This document shows positions 15,315 to 21,587 of a stretch of DNA of 32,640 bases, piece after piece. Source of the stretch: Nitrospirota bacterium (GTDB taxonomy: Bacteria; Nitrospirota; Thermodesulfovibrionia; Thermodesulfovibrionales; UBA9159). Position numbers and translations under genes: made by a program. The notes under the pieces were generated by a model that made no database searches, was not told the DNA's origin, and saw nothing but the letters and a program-made list of their open reading frames with translations. The first letter of the stretch is position 1. Each line of letters begins with the position of its first letter. The stretch is taken from positions 1-32,640 of the forward strand of contig JAMCQB010000030.1 in assembly GCA_023382175.1 (NCBI GenBank). The letters run 5' to 3'.

Positions 15315-15706
15315 TTAACTGGAAATTCGGCGTAATGCTTTTTCTCCTGGGCCTCATGGTAGTTTTGGTACCGAGGTTCATTCTGCCGGTATGCGAATAC
15401 CAGGGGTATGACCCTATGGCGTGCAGCCACACCGCCATCGCGGAAATGTTTTTGGGGGTCATGGTGATGGCTGCTGCAATGGGATTGTTCTTTTCTAAAA
15501 GCAGTGAGAGCCTGCGGTGGCTTTCTTTTGCCGCACTTGTTGCGGGAGTGTCCGTACTCTGGATGCCCGATGCGATCGGGTACTGCCACAGCAGCCGTAT
15601 GCCGTGCAACTATGGCACTGTCCCCGTATTGCGCCTGCTGGGGGTATTGATCATCCTTCTGTCCCTGGCTGGTTTTCTTCTCTCTTTCAGAGGGGAGGAG
15701 AGATAG
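15311..15706 (+). CDS. DUF4418-like four-helix membrane protein
   Basis: This 131-residue integral membrane protein has four predicted helices and paired Cys/His positions on the loops: LPVCEYQGYDPMACSHTA after helix 1 and GYCHSSRMPCNYGTVPVLR between helices 3 and 4. This pattern matches what I know of DUF4418 proteins, which are often found beside FtsX-type ABC transporters. It overlaps the NosL-like gene by four bases (ATGA). The Cys/His loops facing one side could bind a metal or undergo thiol exchange. That is inference, since no function is established. Confidence 0.75.
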   Translation: MINWKFGVMLFLLGLMVVLVPRFILPVCEYQGYDPMACSHTAIAEMFLGVMVMAAAMGLFFSKSSESLRWLSFAALVAGVSVLWMPDAIGYCHSSRMPCNYGTVPVLRLLGVLIILLSLAGFLLSFRGEER

Positions 15707-16333
15707 GTGAGCATGATCAGGTTACTTTCTGTTGTAATCCTCGTTTCGGCGTTCCTGCCTGCACTCTCATGCAAAAAGGAAGAGCCTGCTTCTGAGAAAG
15801 CACCTCCCCAGCAGGCCCTTAACCCCTATTCCAGCGAGTCTGTTTTCGATGAAGTAAAAAAGAAACTCCAGGAAAATCCTAATGATCTGGATGCGCTCTA
15901 TCACCTTGCCGATTTATATGACCGCAATGCGCAGTATCAGGAAGCCATCGAGGCATATAAGAAAGTGATCCAGCTGAAGCCCGATATGGGATATGCGTAT
16001 TTCAAGATGGGCACTGCCTACGACCGTCTCAACCAGCCTTCGGAGGCAATAAATGCCCTGAAGAAGGCCATAAAGCATATGCCGAACTATGCGGTGGCTT
16101 ACAACAATTTGGGGGTTGCATACGGAAAGCTTGAGAAACATAACGATGAAATAGCGGCCCTGAAAAAGGCGATAACGCTGAGACCGACCTATTCATCAGC
16201 CCGATATAATCTCGGGGTTACCTATTTAAAGACAGGAAACCGGAAAGCGGCAATGCATGAATATGAAGCCCTGAAGAAATTCGATGAGGGCGCTGCAGAG
16301 GCATTAATGAAAGAGATAAAGAAGAGGGCTTAG
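15707..16333 (+). CDS. TPR-repeat lipoprotein-like protein
   Basis: This 208-residue exported protein starts with a hydrophobic segment ending in PALSCKKEEP, a plausible though imperfect lipobox. From about residue 55 to 190 it carries four tetratricopeptide repeats (LDALYHLADLYDRNAQYQEAIEAYKKVI, MGYAYFKMGTAYDRLNQPSEA, VAYNNLGVAYGKLEKHNDEI, SARYNLGVTYLKTGNRKAAM). TPRs act as protein-docking scaffolds. The GTG start at 15707 has GGAGGAG six bases upstream; ATG 15713 is the alternative. Its place between the DUF4418 protein and the ATPase suggests it belongs to the export complex. Confidence 0.85.
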   Translation: MSMIRLLSVVILVSAFLPALSCKKEEPASEKAPPQQALNPYSSESVFDEVKKKLQENPNDLDALYHLADLYDRNAQYQEAIEAYKKVIQLKPDMGYAYFKMGTAYDRLNQPSEAINALKKAIKHMPNYAVAYNNLGVAYGKLEKHNDEIAALKKAITLRPTYSSARYNLGVTYLKTGNRKAAMHEYEALKKFDEGAAEALMKEIKKRA

Positions 16334-16344
16334 CAGGAGGACCG

Positions 16345-17010
16345 GTGATCGAGGTAAAGGACCTTACAAAGACATACACCATTGACGGGCAGGCCCTTAA
16401 GGCTGTGGACAAGGTTTCTTTTGCGGTGGGTAAAGGGGAGATGGTATCCATCATCGGCCATTCAGGGAGCGGAAAGACGACCCTGTTGAGTCTCATCGGC
16501 GGGCTCACAAAGCCGGATTCCGGCCAGGTCATGATCGACGGGATAAATCTCTGGTCCATGAACGATGACTGCCTCTCGGAATTCAGGAATAAGAAAATAA
16601 ACTTCATCTATCAGTTTTCGAGCCTCATCCCTACCCTCACCACGATCGAAAACGTTATGCTCCCCACTGCCTTCGGAAACTACAGCGAGGATATTGAGGG
16701 ATATGCGAGGGAACTTATCAGGGTCGTCGGGCTTGAGGACAAGATGAACTCCTATCCGTCCCATCTGTCAGGGGGTCAGCAGAGGAGGGTCGCCATTGCA
16801 CGGGCCTTCATCAATAGCCCGGAGATCGTCCTGGCGGACGAACCCACCGGGGACCTGGACGAAGATACAGAGAAAGAAGTGATCCAGCTCTTTCACAGGA
16901 TGAATGAAGAGAAAGGGATAACTTTCATCGTCGTTACCCATAACAAGGAGATTGCCAATCAGGCAAAGAAACAGTTTAAGATGACCAACGGTATTCTCTC
17001 TGCCATCTAA
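16345..17010 (+). CDS. MacB/LolD-type ABC transporter ATPase
   Basis: This cytoplasmic ATPase of 221 residues has Walker A GHSGSGKTT (near 36-44), a Q loop IYQFSSLIPTLT, signature LSGGQQRRVAIARAF, Walker B IVLADEPTGDLDE and H loop VVTHN. The start is GTG at 16345 with AGGAGG four bases upstream. It is the last gene of the operon and the obvious partner of the FtsX-type permease at 13669. The family (LolD/MacB/FtsE type) drives mechanotransmission rather than classical transport through the membrane. Confidence 0.92.
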   Translation: MIEVKDLTKTYTIDGQALKAVDKVSFAVGKGEMVSIIGHSGSGKTTLLSLIGGLTKPDSGQVMIDGINLWSMNDDCLSEFRNKKINFIYQFSSLIPTLTTIENVMLPTAFGNYSEDIEGYARELIRVVGLEDKMNSYPSHLSGGQQRRVAIARAFINSPEIVLADEPTGDLDEDTEKEVIQLFHRMNEEKGITFIVVTHNKEIANQAKKQFKMTNGILSAI

Positions 17011-17020
17011 TCCCCTTTAT

Positions 17021-17041
17021 CCCCCCTTAGCAAAAGGGGGG
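17021..17041. repeat. C6/G6 palindrome between convergent ABC ATPase genes
   Basis: CCCCCCTT, five bases, AAGGGGGG forms an 8-base perfect stem just after the stop at 17010 and before the convergent gene ending at 17060. It could act as a bidirectional terminator-like hairpin, though there is no T-run. The motif is the same type as that found inside phnH at about 1110-1130, so it is likely a member of a dispersed repeat family. Confidence 0.75.
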
Positions 17042-17059
17042 ATTTGGAGCTGTCAGCCG

Positions 17060-17740
17060 TCAGCTATTATTTTCGAATCTTCCGTCCACCATCTTCAGGA
17101 CCCTGTGGCAGCGCTTCGCAAGGGATTCATTGTGTGTGACGAGCACAAAGGTTATCCCCTTGTCCTTATTCAGCCTCAGCAATAGGGTAAAGAGGTCTTC
17201 CCCTGTGGCGGTGTCCAGGTTTCCCGTAGGCTCATCAGCAAGCACGACCTTTGGGTTAAGTATCAGGGCCCTTGCCACAGCCACCCTCTGCTGTTCACCC
17301 CCTGAGAGTTCTCCGGGCCTGTGGTCCTTCCTTTCGAGCACACCCAGTTCATTCAGAAGCTCCTCGGCCCGGGATGCAAGCTCAGCCTTATCAGCAGAAC
17401 TTATCATGCCGGGTATCATCACGTTTTCCAGGGCAGTGAACTCAGGGAGAAGATGATGGAACTGAAACACAAACCCTATGGTCCTGTTCCTGAAGGAAGC
17501 GAGGGAGGTATTATCCATGGTAAAGACATCTTTCCCTCCGTAGAACACATTGCCGGAAGTCGGCCTGTCCAGCGTGCCGAGGACATGGAGGAACGTGCTT
17601 TTGCCCACGCCAGAGGCCCCCACAATTGCAAGGACTTCCCCCTCACCAATGGAGAGATCAACGCCTTTGAGTATCTTCAGTTCCCCTGCAGGAGGATAAA
17701 AGGATTTTTGTATGTTTGCGGCCTCAACGAGACTTTTCAT
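17060..17740 (-). CDS. lolD: LolD-like lipoprotein-releasing ABC ATPase
   Basis: This 226-residue ATPase has Walker A GASGVGKST, Q loop FVFQFHHLLPEFTALENVMIPG (the HLLPEF stretch is typical of LolD), signature LSGGEQQRVAVARAL, Walker B VVLADEPTGNLD and H loop LVTHN. LolD drives transfer of lipoproteins from the inner membrane to LolA with LolC/E, which are not in the window. The start overlaps the small membrane protein gene by 17 bases. An alternative is a MacB-type ATPase, but the Q-loop region favours LolD. Confidence 0.88.
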   Translation of the reverse strand: MKSLVEAANIQKSFYPPAGELKILKGVDLSIGEGEVLAIVGASGVGKSTFLHVLGTLDRPTSGNVFYGGKDVFTMDNTSLASFRNRTIGFVFQFHHLLPEFTALENVMIPGMISSADKAELASRAEELLNELGVLERKDHRPGELSGGEQQRVAVARALILNPKVVLADEPTGNLDTATGEDLFTLLLRLNKDKGITFVLVTHNESLAKRCHRVLKMVDGRFENNS

Positions 17741-17984
17741 CTTTCTTGCTTTCTTTACTTCCCGTGATCTCTTTCACCTTTTCCGTTGTCTGTTCAATGC
17801 CCCTTATGACCTTTTCGCTGCCGTGCTTAATCTTATCCGCCTTTTCTCCCACCTTTTCGCTCTGCTGCTCCACCTTTTTCCCGAACCACCGGAACTTTTC
17901 GCCACCGCTGTACATCGACAAGGCGATGAAGACGATAACGGCAATGATGCATAAAAAGATAATTTTTAACAGAAGCTTAAACAT
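17724..17984 (-). CDS. Small single-span membrane protein with charged tail
   Basis: This 86-residue protein has one N-terminal membrane helix (LLLKIIFLCIIAVIVFIALSMY). It is followed by a highly charged, Lys/Glu-rich tail with heptad-like repeats (KKVEQQSEKVGEKADKIKHGSEKVIRG), likely a helix or coiled coil. GGAGAAGAG lies upstream of ATG 17984, and the 3' end overlaps lolD. I do not recognise the family; the look is that of small stress or envelope proteins such as YtxH-type proteins. No function is claimed. Confidence 0.6.
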   Translation of the reverse strand: MFKLLLKIIFLCIIAVIVFIALSMYSGGEKFRWFGKKVEQQSEKVGEKADKIKHGSEKVIRGIEQTTEKVKEITGSKESKKDEKSR

Positions 17985-18130
17985 ACTCTTCTCCCTCTCA
18001 GAAAATATTATTGAAGTTTACCAGAAAAGAGGGGAAAAAGTGAAAGGCGTGCAAAGCGTCTTATAACTGTCATTGCGAGCGAAGCGAAGCAATCTTATCT
18101 CACAGCAAAACACCCCTCGCCCTTTCCTCT

Positions 18131-18213
18131 GTCATCCCGACTTGTTCGGAATCCTTCTTATTCCCGCAGCGGATAAGTCGAGCTGGGAAAGATTCCGGAC
18201 AAGCCGGAATGAC
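18131..18213. repeat. REP-like imperfect inverted repeat
   Basis: The ends GTCATCCCGACTTGTTCGGA and its near-complement (TCCGGACAAGCCGGAATGAC) face each other across about 40 bases. The same type of element with GTCATTCC ends lies at 29532-29595. Such elements are dispersed, non-coding repeats in many genomes. It may act as a hairpin after the small membrane protein or its neighbours. Confidence 0.7.
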
Positions 18214-18397
18214 AACTATATCAATGTCTTCGTCGCCTGCTTGACTCTGGAATAACAGGTTGATAGAATAGCCTCAACTGAGGGGGAGAACAATCATGGG
18301 GTAACGGGCGGTAAAGATGATTCGGGAAAATTAACAGGAGGGTGATAAATGAAATTATCATTATTGAACGAGGGGTTAAAGCCATACGGCTAGAGTC

Positions 18398-18515
18398 GGG
18401 ATATCCGCACCACTTCGGATATCCCTCCAAAACCGGGGTCATATACGAAACAAAAAAGTTCGGATACAACCCCAAATTTGGCATCATATACGAAACAAGT
18501 TCGCATAACATTCGG
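18398..18515. repeat. Stem-loop plus 45-bp tandem repeat
   Basis: GGGATATCCG and CGGATATCCC form a perfect 10-base stem with an 8-base loop (18398-18425). Directly after it, TCATATACGAAACAA starts at 18439 and again at 18484, followed in both copies by AGTTCG. The 45-base period is a multiple of three, and one frame reads GVIYETKKFGYNPKF then GIIYETSS. No well-placed start codon for that frame is visible, so I treat it as a repeat and not a gene. Confidence 0.6.
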
Positions 18516-18671
18516 ATGTGAACGAGTTAGCCGTTCATTGCAGGCGGGAAAGCAGGGAAAAATAAAATTAATGTTAGAAAATAGAACCGTTCCATTTTTA
18601 CCAGTTTTTCTTTACGGACCTTAAGATTTAAGATAGCTATCCGCGGATCAATCAGAAAGGAGGAAACGATC

Positions 18672-19496
18672 ATGGCTACAAGAGAGATGAATATAAAGAT
18701 TTGGGGGGTCATATGTATTTTGGTCATTGCAGCATGGCTCTTGGGGTCTGTCACACATGCTGTGGCAGTGAAAGGCGAGGAGCTGATCTACAAGGCGAAC
18801 GGCGTCGTGCTCAAAGGCTACCTGGCGTACGATGACGCTGTCGCGGGCAAGCGTCCGGGCGTGCTCGTGGTGCACGACTGGTGGGGGCCCGGTGAATTCG
18901 TGCGCGACCGTGCCCGCGAGTTGGCCAAGCTCGGCTATACGGCGTTTGCTGCGGATATGTATGGAGAGGCCAAGGAGGCCACTAATCCTGACGAGGCCGG
19001 CAAGCTCTCTGGCGAGGTCGGGAAAAATCCTCCCATGATGAAGGCGCGCTTCGATGCTGCGAAGGACGTGCTGGGCAAGCATCCGTCCGTGGATCCCAAG
19101 CGTATCGCGGCGATCGGCTACTCGTTCGGCGGCCGTGTCGTCCTCGAGATGGCGCGTCAGGGCTCCAATCTTGCAGGCGTGGTGGTCTTCTGGGGCAGCC
19201 TCAGCACGGAGAGGCCCGCCCAGAAGGGAATGGTCAAGGCCAAGGTGCTGGTACTGAACGCCATGGACGATCCGTGGGTGCCCGCGGAACAGGTGAAGCA
19301 GTTCAAGGCCGAGATGGATGCCGCGGGCGTGGACTATAAGGTGATCGATTATCCGAAGACCAAGCACGGATTCTCGCGTCCCGATGCCGACAGTCGGGCC
19401 AGGAAATTCAATTTGCCGCTGGCCTACGATGCTGATGCCGACCGGAAGTCCTGGGCCGAGATGGGGGCGTTCTTCAACATGCTATTTCGCAAGTGA
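18672..19496 (+). CDS. Exported dienelactone hydrolase-family protein, GC-rich
   Basis: This alpha/beta hydrolase of the dienelactone hydrolase family has 274 residues. It has an N-terminal signal/anchor (IWGVICILVIAAWLLGSVTHAVA). The nucleophile motif is GYSFGG with Ser where classical dienelactone hydrolases have Cys. Asp is in AMDDPWVP and His in KHGFSR, which completes a triad; VLVVHDWWGPG near residue 60 is typical. AAAGGAGG before ATG 18672 is a strong ribosome binding site. The mature part is markedly GC-richer than its surroundings (40 of 60 bases are G or C at 19081-19140), while the signal-peptide part is not. This suggests transfer and perhaps fusion. The substrate is unknown. Confidence 0.85.
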   Translation: MATREMNIKIWGVICILVIAAWLLGSVTHAVAVKGEELIYKANGVVLKGYLAYDDAVAGKRPGVLVVHDWWGPGEFVRDRARELAKLGYTAFAADMYGEAKEATNPDEAGKLSGEVGKNPPMMKARFDAAKDVLGKHPSVDPKRIAAIGYSFGGRVVLEMARQGSNLAGVVVFWGSLSTERPAQKGMVKAKVLVLNAMDDPWVPAEQVKQFKAEMDAAGVDYKVIDYPKTKHGFSRPDADSRARKFNLPLAYDADADRKSWAEMGAFFNMLFRK

Positions 19497-19560
19497 TCCG
19501 CCGAACAAAACGGGCCGTGAATAACAAATGGGATGGTTCTCTTTTAAAATGCCTGCAACG

Positions 19561-19692
19561 GACGACTAACACCTGAGTTTGCGACGCTCCAATATCCATA
19601 TCCGATGTTGGGGATTTGCTCCATGTGCCTGTTCTATTATTGAGATTAAAGTTGACCTTAGCAGGCACACGGCGCAACCCACAACGTTAGCG
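19561..19692. other. attC-like folded recombination site (tentative)
   Basis: The segment starts with GACTAACACCTGAG and ends with CAACGTTAGCGG, so CTAAC and GTTAG face each other. Inside lie TTGCG and CGCAA, then TGTGCCTG (19624-19631) and its exact complement CAGGCACA, and a side stem CCAATATC/GATGTTGG. This nested order resembles integron attC sites, and it follows a foreign-looking gene. The 7-base core does not fit the GTTRRRY rule exactly and no integrase gene is in the window, so the call is weak. Confidence 0.35.
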
Positions 19693-19718
19693 GATATATG
19701 ACCAGTTTTTAGAATGGT

Positions 19719-19724
19719 ATAATA
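19719..19724 (+). promoter_or_regulatory. Probable -10 box of the hicAB unit
   Basis: TATAAT occurs about 17 bases before the hicA ATG, within GAATGGTATAATATTCC. A clear -35 is not visible at the usual distance. The position inside the inverted repeats means the unit carries its own promoter. Confidence 0.5.
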
Positions 19725-19740
19725 TTCCTGTGTGGATTAA

Positions 19741-19927
19741 ATGAAATTTGGCGAACTGGTAAGATTATTAGAGGAAAACGGCTTTAGGATTATAAAAGAA
19801 AAAGGGTCTATTAGATATTACGGTAAGCCAGGATGGGATAAATTAATTCGTTGATTATCATGGCTCAAAAGGAGTACCAACAGGCACCTGCCATGCAATA
19901 TTAAAGGCAGCAGGGATAAAGAAATAA
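19741..19927 (+). pseudogene. hicA: hicA mRNA-interferase toxin gene, frameshifted
   Basis: The first frame reads MKFGELVRLLEENGFRIIKE then KGSIRYYGKPGWDKLIR and stops at 19854. Another frame continues directly with VDYHGSKGVPTGTCHAILKAAGIKK to the TAA at 19925-19927. Joined, they give a normal HicA double-stranded-RNA-binding-fold toxin of about 62 residues, including the catalytic His of HGS. A two-base loss (or one-base gain) near 19853 explains the break. The frameshift may be a true inactivation or a sequence error. It is followed after 18 bases by hicB with GGAGGGA as the ribosome binding site. Confidence 0.8.
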
Positions 19928-19945
19928 AGACAGGGAGGGAAAAAC

Positions 19946-20191
19946 ATGATTGAATTAGAATATACTTTGATAATTGAGGCTACTGAAGAGCCTGACTATT
20001 TTGGATTTTATTCTCCTGACTTAGAGGGTTTTTCAGGGATAGGACATTCAATAGAAGATTGTATTTATAAAGCAAAGTGGGGGATGATAGAGCATATCAA
20101 CTTGTTGAGAGAACGAGGGTTACCCATTCCACCGAAAAATCCGAATCCAAAAATCATCATTCAAAATGAAGAAAAATTGGTTCCTGCTTAG
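19946..20191 (+). CDS. hicB: HicB-family antitoxin
   Basis: This 81-residue protein has the HicB partial RNase-H-like fold: LEYTLIIEATEEPDYFGFYSPDLEGFSGIGHSIEDCIYKAKWGMIEHINLLRERG. HicB binds and neutralises the HicA toxin and can repress the operon. GGAGGGAAAAAC precedes ATG 19946. No separate C-terminal DNA-binding domain is present (it ends PKIIIQNEEKLVPA), so this is the short HicB type. With hicA apparently broken, it may be an orphan antitoxin. Confidence 0.88.
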   Translation: MIELEYTLIIEATEEPDYFGFYSPDLEGFSGIGHSIEDCIYKAKWGMIEHINLLRERGLPIPPKNPNPKIIIQNEEKLVPA

Positions 20192-20210
20192 AATTGGTCA
20201 TACGTCCGCT

Positions 20211-20315
20211 AACACTGAGGCATTAGAGAATATCAAAGATGCCATTCAATCGTATCTGGAGACCGTCGAAGACTTGAGCAAGAACAAGAATTCCCGATAT
20301 ATTGAAGTCGGATAG
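20211..20315 (+). pseudogene. 3' remnant of a second hicB antitoxin gene
   Basis: The frame from 20211 reads NTEALENIKDAIQSYLETVE and then DLSKNKNSRYIEVG, ending with TAG at 20313-20315. This is the C-terminal half of a HicB-family antitoxin (the EALENIKDAI helix and the closing RYIEV strand). No start codon or N-terminal half precedes it: the sequence before is the right inverted repeat of the hicAB unit. It is therefore a truncated copy, different in sequence from the intact hicB upstream. Confidence 0.75.
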
Positions 20316-20340
20316 AATGTCGACATGATATCAACACTCC

Positions 20341-21303
20341 ATGAAAGCGGTTCTTATCAGACAATTCGGACCACCTGAAGTAATGATGGTCGAAGAGGTT
20401 GAAAGACCCGCAATCTCAAGCGATCAGGTGCTGATTCGCGTTCATTACTCCAGCGTGAATCCCGTGGACTGGAAGATCCGAAACGGCTCTCTGAGACTTC
20501 TCACCGGATCAAAATTCCCCATGCGACTTGGTTTTGATATCGCGGGAGAGGTGGTCGAAATGGGTTCTTCGGCGACCAGATTCAATAAGGGCGACAGGGT
20601 CTTTGGTATGCTCGATTTCAGACATATTGGAGCCTATGCCGAATATGTCTGTATCAGTGAAAATAAGCTCGCATTAATTCCGGAAAATCTGGACCTCAGG
20701 GAAGCCGCTGCAGCGCCCCTTGCAGCCCTCACCGCCTACCAGGCGCTCCATTATAAAGGTAAGATAAAAAGCGGTGAGACTGTTCTTGTGAATGGTGCTT
20801 CAGGAGGGGTCGGCTCTTTTGCAGTACAGATTGCCAGGGCTGCCGGTGCGATGGTCACTGCTGTCTGCGGTACTGACAACATTGAACTCGTCAGAACTCT
20901 GGGAGCAGATAGAGTAATAGATTACAGGAAGCAGGATTTCACTGAATTGCCCGATAGGTATGACATCATCTTCGATGCCGTGGGTAATTTTTCGTTCTTC
21001 AAAATAAGCAAAAAACTGACATGCTCTGGCCGCTATATTACTACCCTGCCGAACAAACCGGCTGATATTCTCAGTTTTTTCCTCACTTCCCTTCTGCCTC
21101 CATTCTTCAAGGGGAAAAAGTCCACCTATATCAATGTCCGGCCCAGCGGCTCAGACCTTGGTGCTCTGAGTCTGCTGATAAGGGAGAAAAGGATGGCGCC
21201 CATTATCGATCGTATGTTTAGCCTGGAAGAGATTATGGAGGCACATGCGTATAGTGAGACAGGCCACGCCCGGGGAAAGATTGTCATAAAAATATCCGCA
21301 TAA
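20341..21303 (+). CDS. Zinc-independent MDR oxidoreductase (quinone-reductase type)
   Basis: This is an NAD(P)H-dependent medium-chain dehydrogenase/reductase of 320 residues. The GroES-like N-terminal domain has YSSVNPVDWKIRNG and GFDIAGEVVEMG, and the Rossmann fold has VNGASGGVGSFAVQIA near residue 150. The later LGADRVIDYRKQDFTE is typical of the quinone oxidoreductase/zeta-crystallin branch. The cysteine cluster for structural zinc is absent. No good Shine-Dalgarno precedes ATG 20341. It lies just downstream of the toxin-antitoxin region, and the substrate is unknown. Confidence 0.88.
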   Translation: MKAVLIRQFGPPEVMMVEEVERPAISSDQVLIRVHYSSVNPVDWKIRNGSLRLLTGSKFPMRLGFDIAGEVVEMGSSATRFNKGDRVFGMLDFRHIGAYAEYVCISENKLALIPENLDLREAAAAPLAALTAYQALHYKGKIKSGETVLVNGASGGVGSFAVQIARAAGAMVTAVCGTDNIELVRTLGADRVIDYRKQDFTELPDRYDIIFDAVGNFSFFKISKKLTCSGRYITTLPNKPADILSFFLTSLLPPFFKGKKSTYINVRPSGSDLGALSLLIREKRMAPIIDRMFSLEEIMEAHAYSETGHARGKIVIKISA

Positions 21304-21587
21304 GAAGACCGGATGCCGAAAAAACAGAATTGCGACACCTTTAAAAACTAATCCACACTTCTCACATCGAACCCCTTCTCACTTCCGCCTGCCTTTTACA
21401 ACTCAATTTGAGGATTGCCGTCTCAAGATCTCGTCGATTAATTCTGTTTATGAGGCATTCGATCTTCTGCAATTAAGAATTCAATGGGCAGTTATTATGT
21501 CAGTCAGCAGTGATGTCTTTTGAGTTCCCTGATGCACTCCCTGCCTCTCTTTTTGACATCCACGTCCGAAAAATGATACCTTTCAGG
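21304..21587. other. Intergenic region without recognisable feature
   Basis: About 280 bases between the oxidoreductase and the membrane hydrolase hold no gene, RNA or clear hairpin that I can support. The track ORF enters from 21510, but the conserved protein begins near 21588. Confidence 0.5.

Larger units (their letters stand above)
17985..18671. other. Gene-poor, repeat-rich intergenic region
   Basis: This 687-base stretch has no convincing gene. It contains a GCGAGCGAAGCGAAGC patch (about 18076-18091), an imperfect inverted-repeat element (18131-18213), and a 14-codon ORF with a good ribosome binding site (18349-18393). It also has a perfect 10-base stem-loop (18398-18425) and two copies of TCATATACGAAACAA 45 bases apart (18439, 18484). 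Listed track ORFs here are long only by chance or through repeat structure. Confidence 0.7.
19686..20213. mobile_element. hicAB unit bounded by 18-bp inverted repeats
   Basis: GTTAGCGGATATATGACC at 19686-19703 and GGTCATACGTCCGCTAAC at 20196-20213 are inverted copies with 16 of 18 bases matching. They enclose only the hicA remnant and hicB. The right repeat directly joins the 3' stump of a different hicB. The unit could be a small non-autonomous mobile element, or a gene cassette whose ends look like inverted repeats because integron core sites are complementary. Confidence 0.55.

Noticed and set aside
17021-17041. Canonical intrinsic terminator
   Set aside because: The stem is good but no T-run follows on either strand; the match to the phnH palindrome points to a dispersed repeat.
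18221-18511. Minus-strand 96-residue ORF (MLCELVSYMMPNLG...)
   Set aside because: It runs through the 45-bp repeats and the stem-loop; its composition reflects the repeats, and no ribosome binding site or neighbouring gene supports it.
18342-18515. GTG-started plus-strand frame reading GVIYETKKF/GIIYETSSH repeats
   Set aside because: The repeat period is in frame but the only start has AGGAGG directly adjacent, too close for translation, and no family is recognised.
18398-18515. CRISPR-like array
   Set aside because: Only two repeat copies with a fixed 45-base period and no unique spacers; no cas genes in the window.
18648-19367. Minus-strand 239-residue ORF opposite the hydrolase gene
   Set aside because: Shadow of a GC-rich gene; the plus strand carries clear hydrolase motifs, a ribosome binding site and a signal peptide.
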